This document shows, piece after piece, positions 45,773 through 57,100 of a stretch of DNA of 64,000 bases. The DNA is from Perkinsus olseni. Its lineage: Eukaryota > Perkinsozoa > Perkinsida > Perkinsidae. How positions within the stretch are numbered: the stretch's first letter is position 1; each line of letters opens with the position of its first letter. The stretch lies in the NCBI GenBank assembly GCA_013115135.1, contig JABANP010000131.1, forward strand, positions 1-64,000. The letters are read 5' to 3'. The translations under genes were made by a program, and so were the position numbers. The notes beneath the pieces are model-generated. The model was given only the letters and a program-made list of their open reading frames with translations, had not been told where the DNA came from and searched no databases.

Positions 45773-48134
45773 CTATCCTCTCATACCGGCCTTCTCCTTT
45801 TTCAACCCGTTATACATGTCTTGAAGGGCTCCCGGGGCTCTGGCCTAATGAATAACCGCAACTAACGCGAGCAATGCCAGCGAGGAAGAGATTCACGCGC
45901 AACATACACTCAGAGCGGCCTCCACGAGAGCCCGATGGTTCACACCCGCGAGCCCCCCAGGTCGTTCCAAGGCACTATTACCTGTGCCTTATTGACGATC
46001 CACGTCGGAATGTTACCACCAATGCTCATCTGGCTGTACATCGTCACGAATATCTCGCCCGTGTCCGGGTCTCTCTCGACTACGTTACCAGCGTTCACGA
46101 TTTGACACCGAACATACCCGGGAAGCACCTCCCCTTCTCCATAACCTGGGAAGTATCGCCCTTTCTTCCGAGGCAAAACTACCTGTCTGATGCCATCCAT
46201 TCACTACCTGGATATTCGCAAGATCTCGACGACATCACCCACATGTCATCGCCTATCTTCTCCACAACGGAAGTAAGAACACAGTCCCTGCCGGACACAC
46301 CCCACTGAGCTGAGAAGGGAACCACAAGCGACAAGCTTGGCTACCGCCATGAACGTCAATCGCAACACCAACGCTACCTTTGTACGCTGCGTAGTCTAGA
46401 TCCAGTCGGCGCTTTGTCGATGGATCCTCGAATAAGGCCCGCTTTTTGTGACCTTAGAAAGCAACCGAGTGACCTCGAGTGAGCGCACCGAATGGACCAA
46501 CGCTACCTTGAGCGAACTGGCTGTCATATTTGCCCTTCTTCTCGACGTCCGTGAGAAAGTCAACGACTTCTTCTAAAGTCAATTCACCCACGCCGAAGGA
46601 AGCCGTGCCTTTGACAACCTATTGGCCGGGGAGTAATACTTTCATGGAGGTTCGAACGGTTCGAATCGAACCCGAGTCATCGGTATATCCACCAGTGATG
46701 GCCACTAATAGTCCGACCCCGCATTTCGCATCGCACAACGAGTTCTACATCGATATCCTCCCGAACACCGATATGAAAACACCCGATTGACCAGTACGGA
46801 AAATCGAGGACTCGAATCACCCAACACCCACCTAGAACTACTAAACTCATTATACTCATTATATCCCACTGACCGGATGGCTCAGAGCCATAGGAGAGCC
46901 ATTGGCTCTCCCTCGCTTGAATGGGGATTGTGAACGGGAGCAGCGGCCCAGTATTACCTGCATCGTGTCTCCCTTAGCTGGAATTATCGCTAGTTTAACT
47001 TTTCCGGACTTCCCTGCGTCCTTGAACTGACTGGCGCCATCACCAGTGTGCCAAAACAGAAGTGCTTCTTGTGCTGCCAATGCGGCATCGAGCATTCCCT
47101 GATGAACTTCATAACACGCTAAACCGAAGACTTCCAAGCCGCAAATGATAACCGTGGAAGGGAATTCACAGAGCGCGTTGAAGTAGCAGGTACCGATACT
47201 TCAAACATTCTACGCTAGAGTAGTCATCCCCCTTTACTACTTGGGTCAAATCATCCAACTGGTTTCCCTGTCGGAGTGCCTGAAACAAATGGCCGTCTTC
47301 TCATTTCTAACGAACATCAAGAGCAGCTCCCCCGGGCCAATGCAGGCTACCAAAAGGCGAGCTCCTGTCCTGGAAGTTCGCGTGGCTGGATAGATCAGTA
47401 CAGACACATTTCCGGGTCAGCATCAATGCACGATTCTCAATACGCCTTGGATACTCATGCGAGCTAGGAAACCAATGAGAAATGTGACTGAGCATTCTGT
47501 TAAACAGCCCTGATGCACATGATTAGAAGATCCAAGTGTTCCACTTACTGGTGGGAACGTCTCCTCTATATCGCCAATCTCAGAGACACAGTCAAAGAAG
47601 TCGTCGCTCACCCATGAACGAAAACGCTGAAGTAGAAAACATGGAATAATCTTGAACACTACAGGGTACCGGGCGTTAGTTAGGATCCACGACAAACTAC
47701 AACATCGCGACGTCGATCAGGCGATCGTACTGAGAATGAGAATGGCTGTCGTCCGCCGCGAAACGCGCTGCAGGAACACAGAAGGCCTACCTCGAGCGGA
47801 CCTCGGCCACACTGTCACTACGAGTCCCGACTAAGCCGCCGAAGGATGACCACCCCTCTTATTATTACCTGGATGCTTACAGGCGGCAAGTCCACCATCG
47901 TGGCCTCCTCGGTATCAGTAGACACGTTCTTTCAAGTCGGGTGTATGAACCTGTTCAAGAGTTTCTCTCAAGATCACCAAGCGGCGACCTAAGTTCCCCA
48001 CGGACCTGCTGCATTACCCGAGTACTGCTCCTAGACGACTTAGTCCTTCGAACCGGTCCCGAGAATTCATCCTCATCCTCGTCCCTCACTGCTGGCGGAG
48101 CGAAGCAGCCGCACCTTGGAAACCGTATTTTCAT
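45773..48134 (-). CDS. START-domain protein D with a diverged N-terminus
   Basis: The START exons are clear: MLDAALAAQEALLFWHTGDG near 47.1 kb, ASFGVGELTLEEVVDFL near 46.58 kb, DPSTKRRLDLDYAAYKG near 46.4 kb, GVSGRDCVLTSVVEKIGDD near 46.28 kb, EVLPGYVRCQIVNAGNVVER, MYSQMSIGGNIPTWIVNKAQ and a last exon ALQDMYNGLKKEKAG with the stop at 45773. Upstream exons give WVSDDFFDCVSEIGDIEE and an acidic STDTEEATMVDLPP segment. The first exon appears to start at 48134 with MKIRFPRCGCFAPP, so the MGC signal of its neighbours is replaced by a Cys-containing, basic start. The N-terminal exon assignment is less certain than the rest. Confidence 0.7.
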
Positions 48135-48721
48135 CGCGAACTAAAAGGATTGAGAAACCGACTGAGAGCTTGCTCCACTGGGAGTGGGGGGCACAAACGA
48201 AAGGCCCGCACGAGCATACTCAATGCCTCTTTCCCGAAATACCGCGTTAGTCGAACTGCGCACCTTCACATCCCGGTCGAACAATGCAACAGGGAGGCGC
48301 TTAGGAATTCCTTATACAAAGTCCACGGCACGTCACGTTGAGACGTGACAGTCTCGCATATTGCGCATAGAATCGCAAAACATGAAGCACTTCGCTCCGC
48401 CTTTTTCTCTCAGCGCTCGCCCCAACGCACAAACAACGTACGAAGCCTTTGCAGATGAGATGGGATCGGGTCTCGGCAATCAGTCAGATTTGACCGAGGT
48501 TGTGCTCAATGAACAGATTCTAAAACTCAAAATTGAACTCGGAACGGCATTTGACGTATGTAAGTTTATTCCAGAGTCTACCCTGAGTCCATAATAAATT
48601 AACTGAGCGCCGTTCAGTGAACAGGAGGAGAATAATTACCGAGTTGAGGTCAGCCGGTCGCCGTTGCATCTGGGTACTTGCTGACGTCCCCGTCTTAGGG
48701 TTTCGGCCTGTCTCTTCCGTC
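48135..48721. other. Divergent upstream region of START gene D and the ABCG gene
   Basis: About 590 bases separate the START gene (- strand) from the transporter (+ strand). A small open stretch at 48380-48560 (MKHFAPPFSLSARPN ... LKIELGTAFD) ending at a GTATGT donor-like site could be an upstream exon of the transporter, but the junction is not clear. Shared regulation of the two genes is possible. Confidence 0.4.
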
Positions 48722-50499
48722 ATGAGCAGCTACACTCGCGATCCCGTTGATAAGGCCGAGAGACACTCTCATTCTCTTGACTGGCGCGATATCACTTTTG
48801 AGGTCACCCGTAAAAGTCTGTTGGGCAAGAAGCTCGGTGTTAAGAGAATTCTCAACAACGTGTCTGGCTCGGCTGCTCCCGGTGAGGTTGTCGCCATCAT
48901 GGGGCCTTCTGGGTCCGGTAAAACCTCTCTGCTCGACATTCTGGCCGACCGTGTTTCGTCCGGCAAGATAATGGGCGACGTTTTACTCAACAAGACTCCT
49001 CGTACGCCGATCTCCTTCCGTGCGGTATCCGCGTACGTTGCCCAAGAAGACAGCCTCATGGGCTCTTTCACCGTATTGGAGACACTTCGGCAGAGCGCTC
49101 GCTTGGCCCTACCCAAGCGAGTAGGCCACGATGAGCGAGAACGTCGTGTTCAGCATGTCATTGACATCATGGGTCTGCGATCCTGTGAGAATACCCTCAT
49201 CGGTGACGTTTTTCGCAAGGGCATTTCAGGCGGCCAAAAGCGGCGCGTGAGTGTTGCTATCGAGCTCTTGAAGGCGCCTTCAGTACTTCTTCTAGATGAG
49301 CCCACCTCTGGTCTGGACTCGGCTTCGGCCTTCAACATTATGGAGTACCTAAAAAACCTTGCCGTTGAGGATCGGTGCACGATCGTCGTGACCATCCACC
49401 AGCCCAGCAGCGACATCTGGCTGTCGCTCGAGCAAGGTCTGCTTCCTTGTTGAAGGCAGCGTTGTGTATCTCGGCCCTCCTGATAAGGTCCCGGAGTACT
49501 TTGCTTCTGTCGGTTACCCTGTCCCGGCCTTCACCAACCCTGCCTGAGCACGTGATGAATCTGGTTAATACAGATTTCCCAGGTCACGGGGATGTTCCCG
49601 GTCTTATCGATCGTTACAAGGAAGTGAAGAACAGGGATGAAGCGACTCCTGCACTGGATGATATCACCAACCCTCGCGCACTTTCAGATAAAGAGATCTG
49701 GGCGTCGGTCAGACCGAGCAAAATGCAGCAGTTCGTCACCCTATTGGTGAGAAACTTCAAGAATAACGTGAGGAACCCCGGCATCTACTGGGTTCGCCTC
49801 GTCATGTATGTTATCCTCTCCTTTATGGTGGGCACTATGTACATCCGGACCAACGACTCCCTCACTCAGAGGGATCAGGTCCCGATGCTCTTCTATGTCC
49901 AGGCATTCCTGGTCTTCATGGCGGTCGCCGTGCTGCCCTTCTTCGACGAAATACGCTCCGTGTTTGCACGCGAGCGTGCAAACTCGAACCTCAACGTTGC
50001 GGTGTTTGTTGCAGCCAACTTCCTCGCCTGCTTGCCGGGCATCGCTATCATCGCACTGGTGTCGTCTGCCATGGTAGTCGGCCTCGCTGGGCTCCACGCA
50101 TTTGGTTGGTTCTTCCTTAACCTATTCCTCTCCATGGTTGTATCAGAGTCGCTCATGATGCTGTTGGGGGCTGCCACTCCTCACTACATCATTGGCATCG
50201 CCCTCGGAGCGGGTATCTACGGCATGTTCATGTTAGTTTGTGGATTTATGGTACCGGCCGATCGAATACCGCCAGGCTGGAAGTGGGTGCATCACCTGGC
50301 CTTCCACACGTACGCATTCGGTGCGTTCATGTTTGCCGAGTTTGATAGCGCTCCCCCGCTTGGGGACTTCATCTTGAGAGAGTATAACCTCGAAGACACC
50401 GATCTTGGCATCAACATGACTGTGCTGACTATCTGGACGGTGGTACTGCAAGTGCTATTCTTCGCAGCCCTCTACTATCTGCACACAGGACGCAGGTGA
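48722..50499 (+). CDS. ABCG-type half-transporter (frameshifted)
   Basis: ABCG half-transporters dimerise and export lipids, sterols or hydrophobic compounds across membranes. From MSSYTRDPVDKAE the ATPase domain comes first: Walker A GPSGSGKT (residues 61-68), signature ISGGQKRR (168-175), Walker B VLLLDEPTSGLD (188-199) and the H-loop TIHQPSSD. Then come a linker (NPA..EHVMNLVN) and an ABC2 membrane domain with six hydrophobic segments, including VMYVILSFMVGTMYIR, ALVSSAMVVGLAGLHAFGWF and a late GFMVPADRIPPGWKW loop, to the stop at 50499. Two one-base frame changes, near 49433 and at about 49545 (an extra T before GAGCAC), interrupt the linker. As both flanks are well conserved, assembly error is likely. 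An upstream in-frame ATG at 48617 is less typical. Confidence 0.88.
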
Positions 50500-50703
50500 G
50501 CGGTGTGATTTGAAGCTCTCTGCCTGCTTTATTTTTGGCTTCTCGTAATTCAAGCATGCATCCCGTGTGTCTTTTTAGTGCTGAATGCGGTTGATCGATG
50601 TGCTCCTTCAGTGTTAAGTTGATTCAGTAGTGAGGAGGGAGTTGAGCAGTTGTGGTCCGGCCGCCATTGACCGCATCATGTAGTCGCTAGTTGGTTCATT
50701 TTA

Positions 50704-51862
50704 ATGGCCCTCCCTTCTCTGAAGGAACTGCCCCAGCCCCCACCATCTCTCAGGAAGGCCGGAGAGGCCGTTGCAGGCGGTCTGGCCTCTGTCATCGCCC
50801 TAAGGCTCGCTTACCACGTGTGGACTCGCTGGGTCTTCTACGACCGCCGCGCGACCGCCTTGGTAGATGGCTTCTATGCTCGTCGCAAAGAGCGTACGAT
50901 GCTTGTGGAAATCAGACCTGGTCGCCGTATCGCTGTCTACGAGAACCTGCCCGCCTCTACCGGCGCTCCGGCTCTCATTTTTATTCACGGCAGCTGTGCT
51001 CGCATGCAGCAGTTCGAGGAGCAGATGAACTACTTCGCTTCTCGCGGGCAACGAGTGGTGGCTCTCGATCTGTTCGGTTGCGGTGCTAGTGACAAGCCCG
51101 ATGACCCCAAGGCCTACCACACCGCTCAGATCAAAAGTGACGTGGTTGCCTTTCTCGAGAAGTTCGCCACTCCCGGAAGCGTCATCATCGGTCATTCCTA
51201 CGGAGCGGCCATCGTTCTGGGTCTCTCCATGGATCGTTATTTGGTGAACACTCTCAAGCTTGCTGGCTTCGTGTGTCTTGCTGTGCCGAACGCCAAGACG
51301 CTCAGCTCTCACGGCGCTCCTGTCCTCCGCAACCAGTTCGACAAGCCGAGATGGTGGCTCTGGTTCATCCGCCCGTGGGTTGGGCGACAATTCCGAGCGA
51401 TGCTTCTTGGACCTTCGGCAAGCTCTGACTTGTACCGTCAAGAGAAGGAGGCCAGTGCCAGGAACCCGGTGTACATGTATAAGGCATTCTACACTCAGTG
51501 GGAAGCAGGTGTGCTCATTCCTCCGAATCATCAAGGCAGCCAAGTCGACGGCCTTTTCGTGGTTGGCGAGCTCGATAAGGTGAGCAACTGATTGGCTGAT
51601 ACGAGTATGGGATTTTTCTTTTTAGGCGACTCCGGTAGAGTACACAAGAGCTTCGCTCGAGGAGGCTTCAAAGGGGGGATTCCGTCATCACCTAGAGATT
51701 GTTAAAGGAGCTGGTCATCAGGTAGAACTCTTGCCTGTTGGAAATCTGCTCAGACATGCAGCCGTTCCTATGTTAGGTCATGCAGGAATTCCCGGACGCG
51801 GTGAATTCGAGTATCACATCTTTTCTGAAATCAGTTGGGTTCACGGGGAGTTTTTAATATAA
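50704..51862 (+). CDS. Alpha/beta-hydrolase, membrane-anchored, two exons
   Basis: Two exons, 50704-51579 and 51626-51862, join in phase at a 46-base GT-AG intron and give 370 residues. After a Pro-rich start there is a hydrophobic stretch (GGLASVIALRLAYHVW) that may anchor it to a membrane. The hydrolase core has the oxyanion segment FIHGSC (residue ~95), DLFGCGASDKP, the nucleophile elbow GHSYG with Ser165, an acid in GELDK (Asp291) and GAGHQ with His323, so a full Ser-Asp-His triad is visible. Substrate is unknown; lipases, epoxide hydrolases and acyltransferase-like members share this fold. It lies 205 bases after the ABCG stop, in the same direction. Confidence 0.85.
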
Positions 51863-52555
51863 TCATCGTTCAAAGTTGGTGGTCACTACAGTTGTTGAGT
51901 TCCTAGTTATCGAGAGTGTTGCTCCATCCTCTGGAGAGCACTTTCTCTCAGAACACAATTCAGCCCACATTGCGAAGAGTGATACCGTCCGTTATTTTGG
52001 GCTATGGGAGGTTCAGCAAGTCTTGCCTTTGGCAAGTTGCTCTCCTTAGCGAATGACCGGCTGTATTCGGTCGCTGCGAACTATCGAGATTGGTTCTACT
52101 TTAACGTGGTCTTGCTTCGATGGACTTAGTCTACTCGCCGCGAGTAACTCGCGGGTGACCTGCTAGTAACCCACATTGTTCGAAGATTCCTCTCCTAATA
52201 GGCTGACGCAAAGAAAGCATGTTGGCGGTGCGAAGGCTTCGCTCTGTGAGAACCAAATCCCCCTCGTGCATTCAATCCGACTAACCAACACAACAATCTC
52301 GGGAGAATAGGAAAAAACTGCCTTGGTTGACCATATATGCAGCTCGCTTGATGAGCCTTATTGCGAGGAAAAAGCAGCGCGGAATCGCTGAGTTGCCACG
52401 AAGTCCCCATAGCCAACGGATGGTATTTAATCTTAATGGCGACTAACGCCATCGGCCTCGTATAAAAATCTGAAAACTGTGTCCAGTATGCGATCTCTGC
52501 ACCTCCCAACGACGACCAGCACCTTTTTGAGGGCGTTCGTCAGCGTGCGCTGAGT
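51863..52555. other. Intergenic stretch between convergent genes
   Basis: About 690 bases between the hydrolase stop (+) and the stop of START gene E (-). No gene or repeat was recognised. Confidence 0.4.
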
Positions 52556-53189
52556 TTAAGCAGACCTGAACTGGTAGTCCTTGAGGGCCTTGAAGGTGGC
52601 GTTCAGACTGGTAGGTTGTTTAATCTGCACTTTGTTCACGATCCAAGTCGGTACCAAACCGCCCACATCCAACTGGTTGTAATAAGATACAATCTTCTCG
52701 CCGTCGACATCACGGATAATATAGCCCGCATTGTCGATAAAGCCCCTGCAATGGGTATCCAAAAACTTCTTCTCCTGGGTATTCCTCTCTCTTAACCGAC
52801 CGAGTGGCGATAACACCCAGGGTAGGAGAGAGCATCTCAGTGAGGACTTCATAAACAAAGTCACGACCAGAGATTCCAAACTGCTTTTTGTAAGCTGCCC
52901 AGCATAGCATAAACTCTTGCGACTCCGTTTCAGTGTACGTCTCGAGTATTTTGCCCTCTTGAAACTGGCTGTCCCAAGTCCCTTTGACCGACAGGTCATT
53001 GATGAAGTGCATGATCTGTTGGATGGTATAATCTCTACCGAAGCTCATCTTGCCACAGACCACCTGCCTTTCGGTGGCCGTCGGCGGTCGAACAGACAAG
53101 TCGACATCACCCGACTTGCCACTGGACTTGAAGCCCTCGTCCTTCTCGTATCCGAGCAGTACAGTCTGAGCTTCTTTGACGGCCTCCAT
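52556..53189 (-). CDS. Single-exon START-domain protein E (frameshifted)
   Basis: From MEAVKEAQTVLLGYEKDEG (53189) one open stretch covers a whole START domain: VRPPTATERQVVCGKMSFG, IQQIMHFINDLSVKGTWDSQ, WAAYKKQFGISGRDFVYEV, TLGVIATRSVK, then after a one-base frame change near 52765-52780 DTHCRGFIDNAGYI, SYYNQLDVGGLVPTWIVNK and a stop at 52556. It has no introns and no MGC leader. It is very close to the fourth START domain of the next gene, so it is probably a partial duplicate of that gene's last exons. Without the N-terminal anchor it would be soluble. The frame change falls in a purine run and may be an assembly error. Confidence 0.75.
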
Positions 53190-54190
53190 TGGAAGCAGAA
53201 ACTAGCAGACGCAACTGGCACAAAAGCTTGCATCAAGGTTGTAGTCAATCGTCATTCCTCCCCCCGGTGAGCGAAAGCAATTGTGAGTCAGGCAGAAGAG
53301 AGCGAAAGCGACGCGAGTGCCAGGAACCAGCAGTCAACCAATCAATAATGGCGACAAGTTCTTTGGCAACTGTGAGGTGCGATAACGTGTCGCTATATTC
53401 CCACAAGCCGCCCTGTCGATCTATTCATCATAGCTATTCAGATGCGGTGCACGCGTGTAAAATCGGCCTTTCGGGTCGCGAAGAGCCAACTCACGTCATG
53501 CTACTGAGTTATCAGAGTAGCATGGCAACTACAATGGACCACTGTCAATGGTCACGGCGAGTCGCCGTCGGTGAGTGACGCCGTTACTTGTTCGCACGCA
53601 TGCGCACGACGCTGTTGGCTCAGTGCGGGTTCACTCCGCGGGCATCTTGTGAAGCCTCAGCGATAATTTCGCCTCAAGATCCATGCTGTGTGTCAATCGC
53701 GAAGTGAGGGACCAGTGTCTGGCCGCCAATCGTCTGGACCCAGGCTCGCATCTGCTCACATTCCCGGCGAAGCGCGAGCCTCCCCGTGCCGAGTCACTCG
53801 GTACTGAGCACGGCACGTCACTGAGTCCACTGTGGACTCACGAGGTGGTCCACTTTCCCCTAACCTCTGGCAGCAAGCTTTGATATCAGAATTAGGGCAG
53901 CCCAGCTCGCACCCCGATCTACTTTTCGCCGATTGATCAACCCAAAACCGCCCCTCGTGACGGAAAAGCGGAACTCGATTCTCAGGTTGTGTTAGTAAAC
54001 CTCAAAGCGAGAAATGAAATATATCAGCTGGACAAGGTGATCAGGTTGACTACGTGATCAACGGCGTGACCATCGGTCAAAAACGCTCCAACAGTAAAAC
54101 GACCAAAAACTTCCGACAGATGACGATTCTCATAAATGACCGGGCATACCAAAACTGGTAAAAGCACGACCTCACACGACCGATAAGTCA
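53190..54190. other. Intergenic stretch with a 19-base palindrome
   Basis: One kilobase without a gene. The only marked structure is an inverted repeat at 53822-53840 (TGAGTCCAC / GTGGACTCA with one central base). It lies upstream of START gene E and downstream of the four-START gene. Confidence 0.5.
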
Positions 54191-57100
54191 TTATGCGCCG
54201 CTCACTCCTGCAGCTCCTTTGGGAGCCTCCTTCTCCTGGGCGGACGAAGGAGGCCAAAACTTGTGCTTTTTCATAGCACTGAAGGTAGCATCTAAACTCG
54301 TCGGCTGTCTCATTTGAGCTTTATTGACGATCCACGTGGGAACCGAACCACCAACGTCTACCTGGTTGTAGAAAGAGACAATCTTCTCACCATCGACATC
54401 ATGAACGACATATCCGGCATTATCAATGAAGCCTCTGCAGTGAGTGGTCAAGAACTTGTGCTCAGCGTAGTCGTCTCTCCTTACCGAGCGCGTGGCGATA
54501 ACGCCAAGTGTCGGGGAAACCATCTCGGTGAGGACAGCGTACACGAAGTCACGACCAGCAACACCCATCTCCTTCTTGTAGGCAGCCCAGGTCAGATTGA
54601 GAGAAAACTTGCTGATTTCGTGTAGGTCTCGAGGACCCTACCGTCCTGGAACTGGCTATCCCAGGTTTCCTTCAACGCCAAATCATTGATGAACTGCATG
54701 ATCTGCTCGATGGTATACTCCTTGCCGAAACTCATTTTACCACAGACCACCTGTCTCTCAGTCGTCGTCTGCGGACGTACGAACAAGTCGACATTACCGG
54801 ACCGACCCTGCGATTGGAAAGCCGGGTCTTTCTCGAACCCTAACAGCGCTTTCTGCGCAGCTTTACCGGCATCGAGTGCCATCTTCGCTTGAGGCGATGC
54901 CAGCTCGGGAGCATTCTCGGAACTGGGCTTCGCGGGTACTACGCTGCGAAGCCCTTCGGGAGCCCCAGGTTCTTGTGCGGTTTGTGGTTTCTCGACCGGT
55001 ACGACCTGAACATTAGGCTGAGTCATGGAAAATCACAGTAAAAGCTCGATTCCGAATTCTCTCACCTTCTCCGTTTTCGCGGGCTCGGCCGCCTTCCGCA
55101 CCGGCGCTGGTTTGAATTTATAATTTTTGATGGATGCAAGAGCAGGTACCAAGCTCATTGGCTGCTTCATAGTAGCCTTATTCACTATCCACGTTGGGAC
55201 GGATCCTCGGACATCAACTTGATTATAGAAAGATACCATCAAGTCGCCACTCTGGACCTTCTCGATCACATAACCAGCATTTTGAATGAAGCCTCTACAC
55301 GCTTCAGCCGAGAACTTATGCTCTGGGAATTCATCCAAGTCAACTGACCGACACGTCATGACGCCCTTGTTTTCAGACACTTTCTCGTTCACGGCAGCAT
55401 AAACAAAATCTCTACCAGCTACTCCCATTTCGCCCTTGTATGAGGTCCAGCTCAAAGTGACTTCTCTCTTACCGTCGTTCAGATAGCTCTTCAACAATTT
55501 GCCCTCGATCAACTGATCATCCCAGTTGACTTTATTAGTCAAATCGCCAAGGAACTCCATCACTTGAGAGATAGTGTATTTCTTGCCCCAGTTCATCTTC
55601 CCACATACCACCTGCATCTCACTGCCGTTCTGTGGTCTCACAGAGAGCTCAACGGGACCAGACTTCCCTTTGCTCTTGAAGGACTTGTCATTTTCGAACG
55701 CCAGAAGAGCTGCTTGGGCGTCTAGGCCGAGCTTCATCATACGCTGGCCTTCGTCGCTCAGAGCTGTTTCGTCGGGCTCAGCATTGACTGACAAAGCGGC
55801 TCCTTCGGCACTCTTAGGCACCTAAGCATTCAACAATAACTCTGAGTGAGACGACAGTGCTCGAGATCACTTACTTTCTGGTCAGACTTGGGCTTTGTTG
55901 ATGCCTCCCCGGCAGTCGCTTCAGAAGTTTGAGACTCGCTAGCGTTCTCCTTCAGTGGTTTCTGAAACGATTTGACGAATGATGGAGAATCCCAGGGAAG
56001 AATCAATTGTGAAATCACTTACCTTCTCTGTTCCCGCGGGCTGAACCACCTTCTTCGCCGGCGCTGGTTTGAATTTATAATTTTTGATGGATGCAAGAGC
56101 AGGTACCAAGCTCATTGGCTGCTTCATAGTAGCCTTATTCACTATCCACGTTGGGACGGATCCGCGGACATCAACTTGATTATAGAAAGATACCATCAAG
56201 TCGCCACTCTGGACCTTCTCGATCACATAACCAGCATTTTGAATGAAGCCTCTACACGCTTCAGCCGAGAACTTATGCTCTGGGAATTCATCCAAGTCAA
56301 CTGACCGACACGTCATGACGCCCTTGTTTTCAGACACCTTCTCGCTAACACCAGCGTAGATGAAGTCTCTACCAGCTACTCCCCATCTCCCCTTTATAGG
56401 AGGTCCAGTTTAGCGTTACTCTTCTTTCACCATCGTTCGAATAACTCTTCAGCACCTTGCCCTCGATCAACTGATCATCCCAGTTGACCTTGCTGGACAG
56501 GTCATCGAGGAACTCCATCACTTGAGAGATAGTGTATTTCTTGCCCCAGTTCATCTTCCCACATACCACCTGCATCTCACTGCCGTTCTGTGGTCTCACA
56601 GAGAGCTCGACGGGACCAGACCTCCCCTTGCTCTTGAAAGACTTATCACTTTCAAATGCCAGTAACGCCTTCTGAGCACTGAGCCCGATCTTCATCATAC
56701 GCTGGCCTTCCTCGCTCAGGGATGCCTCCTCACCTTCGGCCACGAGCTGGGTGGATGGTCGTTCAGCTGGCTCCGGTACCTGAGCGTTTCAAAATGAATC
56801 TGAGTTCAACCGAAGCATCCGAGGTCACCCACCTTCCCATCGGACTTGGCCGATTCAGCTGTATTTTTCGACTTCACTGGGGGGACCGATACCTCATGGG
56901 ACGCGATAGCCGCATGCAGCCCCGCGAGCTTTAATAAAGAGCCGTCCAACTCACGATCAGCTAGGAATAATGGGGCACTCCCCCCGAGATCAATTTGCTC
57001 AAAGAGCGATACAAAAATAACCCCATCAAGGGATTCGACAATGTAACCAGAGTTGACGATGGTACCACGAACGAGAGACAAGTCGTATTTGCCTTCGGGG

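Noticed and set aside
46658..46672. GGTTCGAATCGAACC as a tRNA B box
   Set aside because: It is a short palindrome in an intron of START gene D. No A box, acceptor stem or anticodon arm was found around it.
46893..46911. Hairpin GGAGAGCC-ATT-GGCTCTCC as a terminator
   Set aside because: It has a perfect 8-base stem but lies inside an intron of a nuclear gene, without a T run. No functional context is visible.
50800..51543. 247-codon open frame opposite the hydrolase
   Set aside because: It is antisense to a clear alpha/beta hydrolase with its catalytic triad; its composition is that of a shadow frame.
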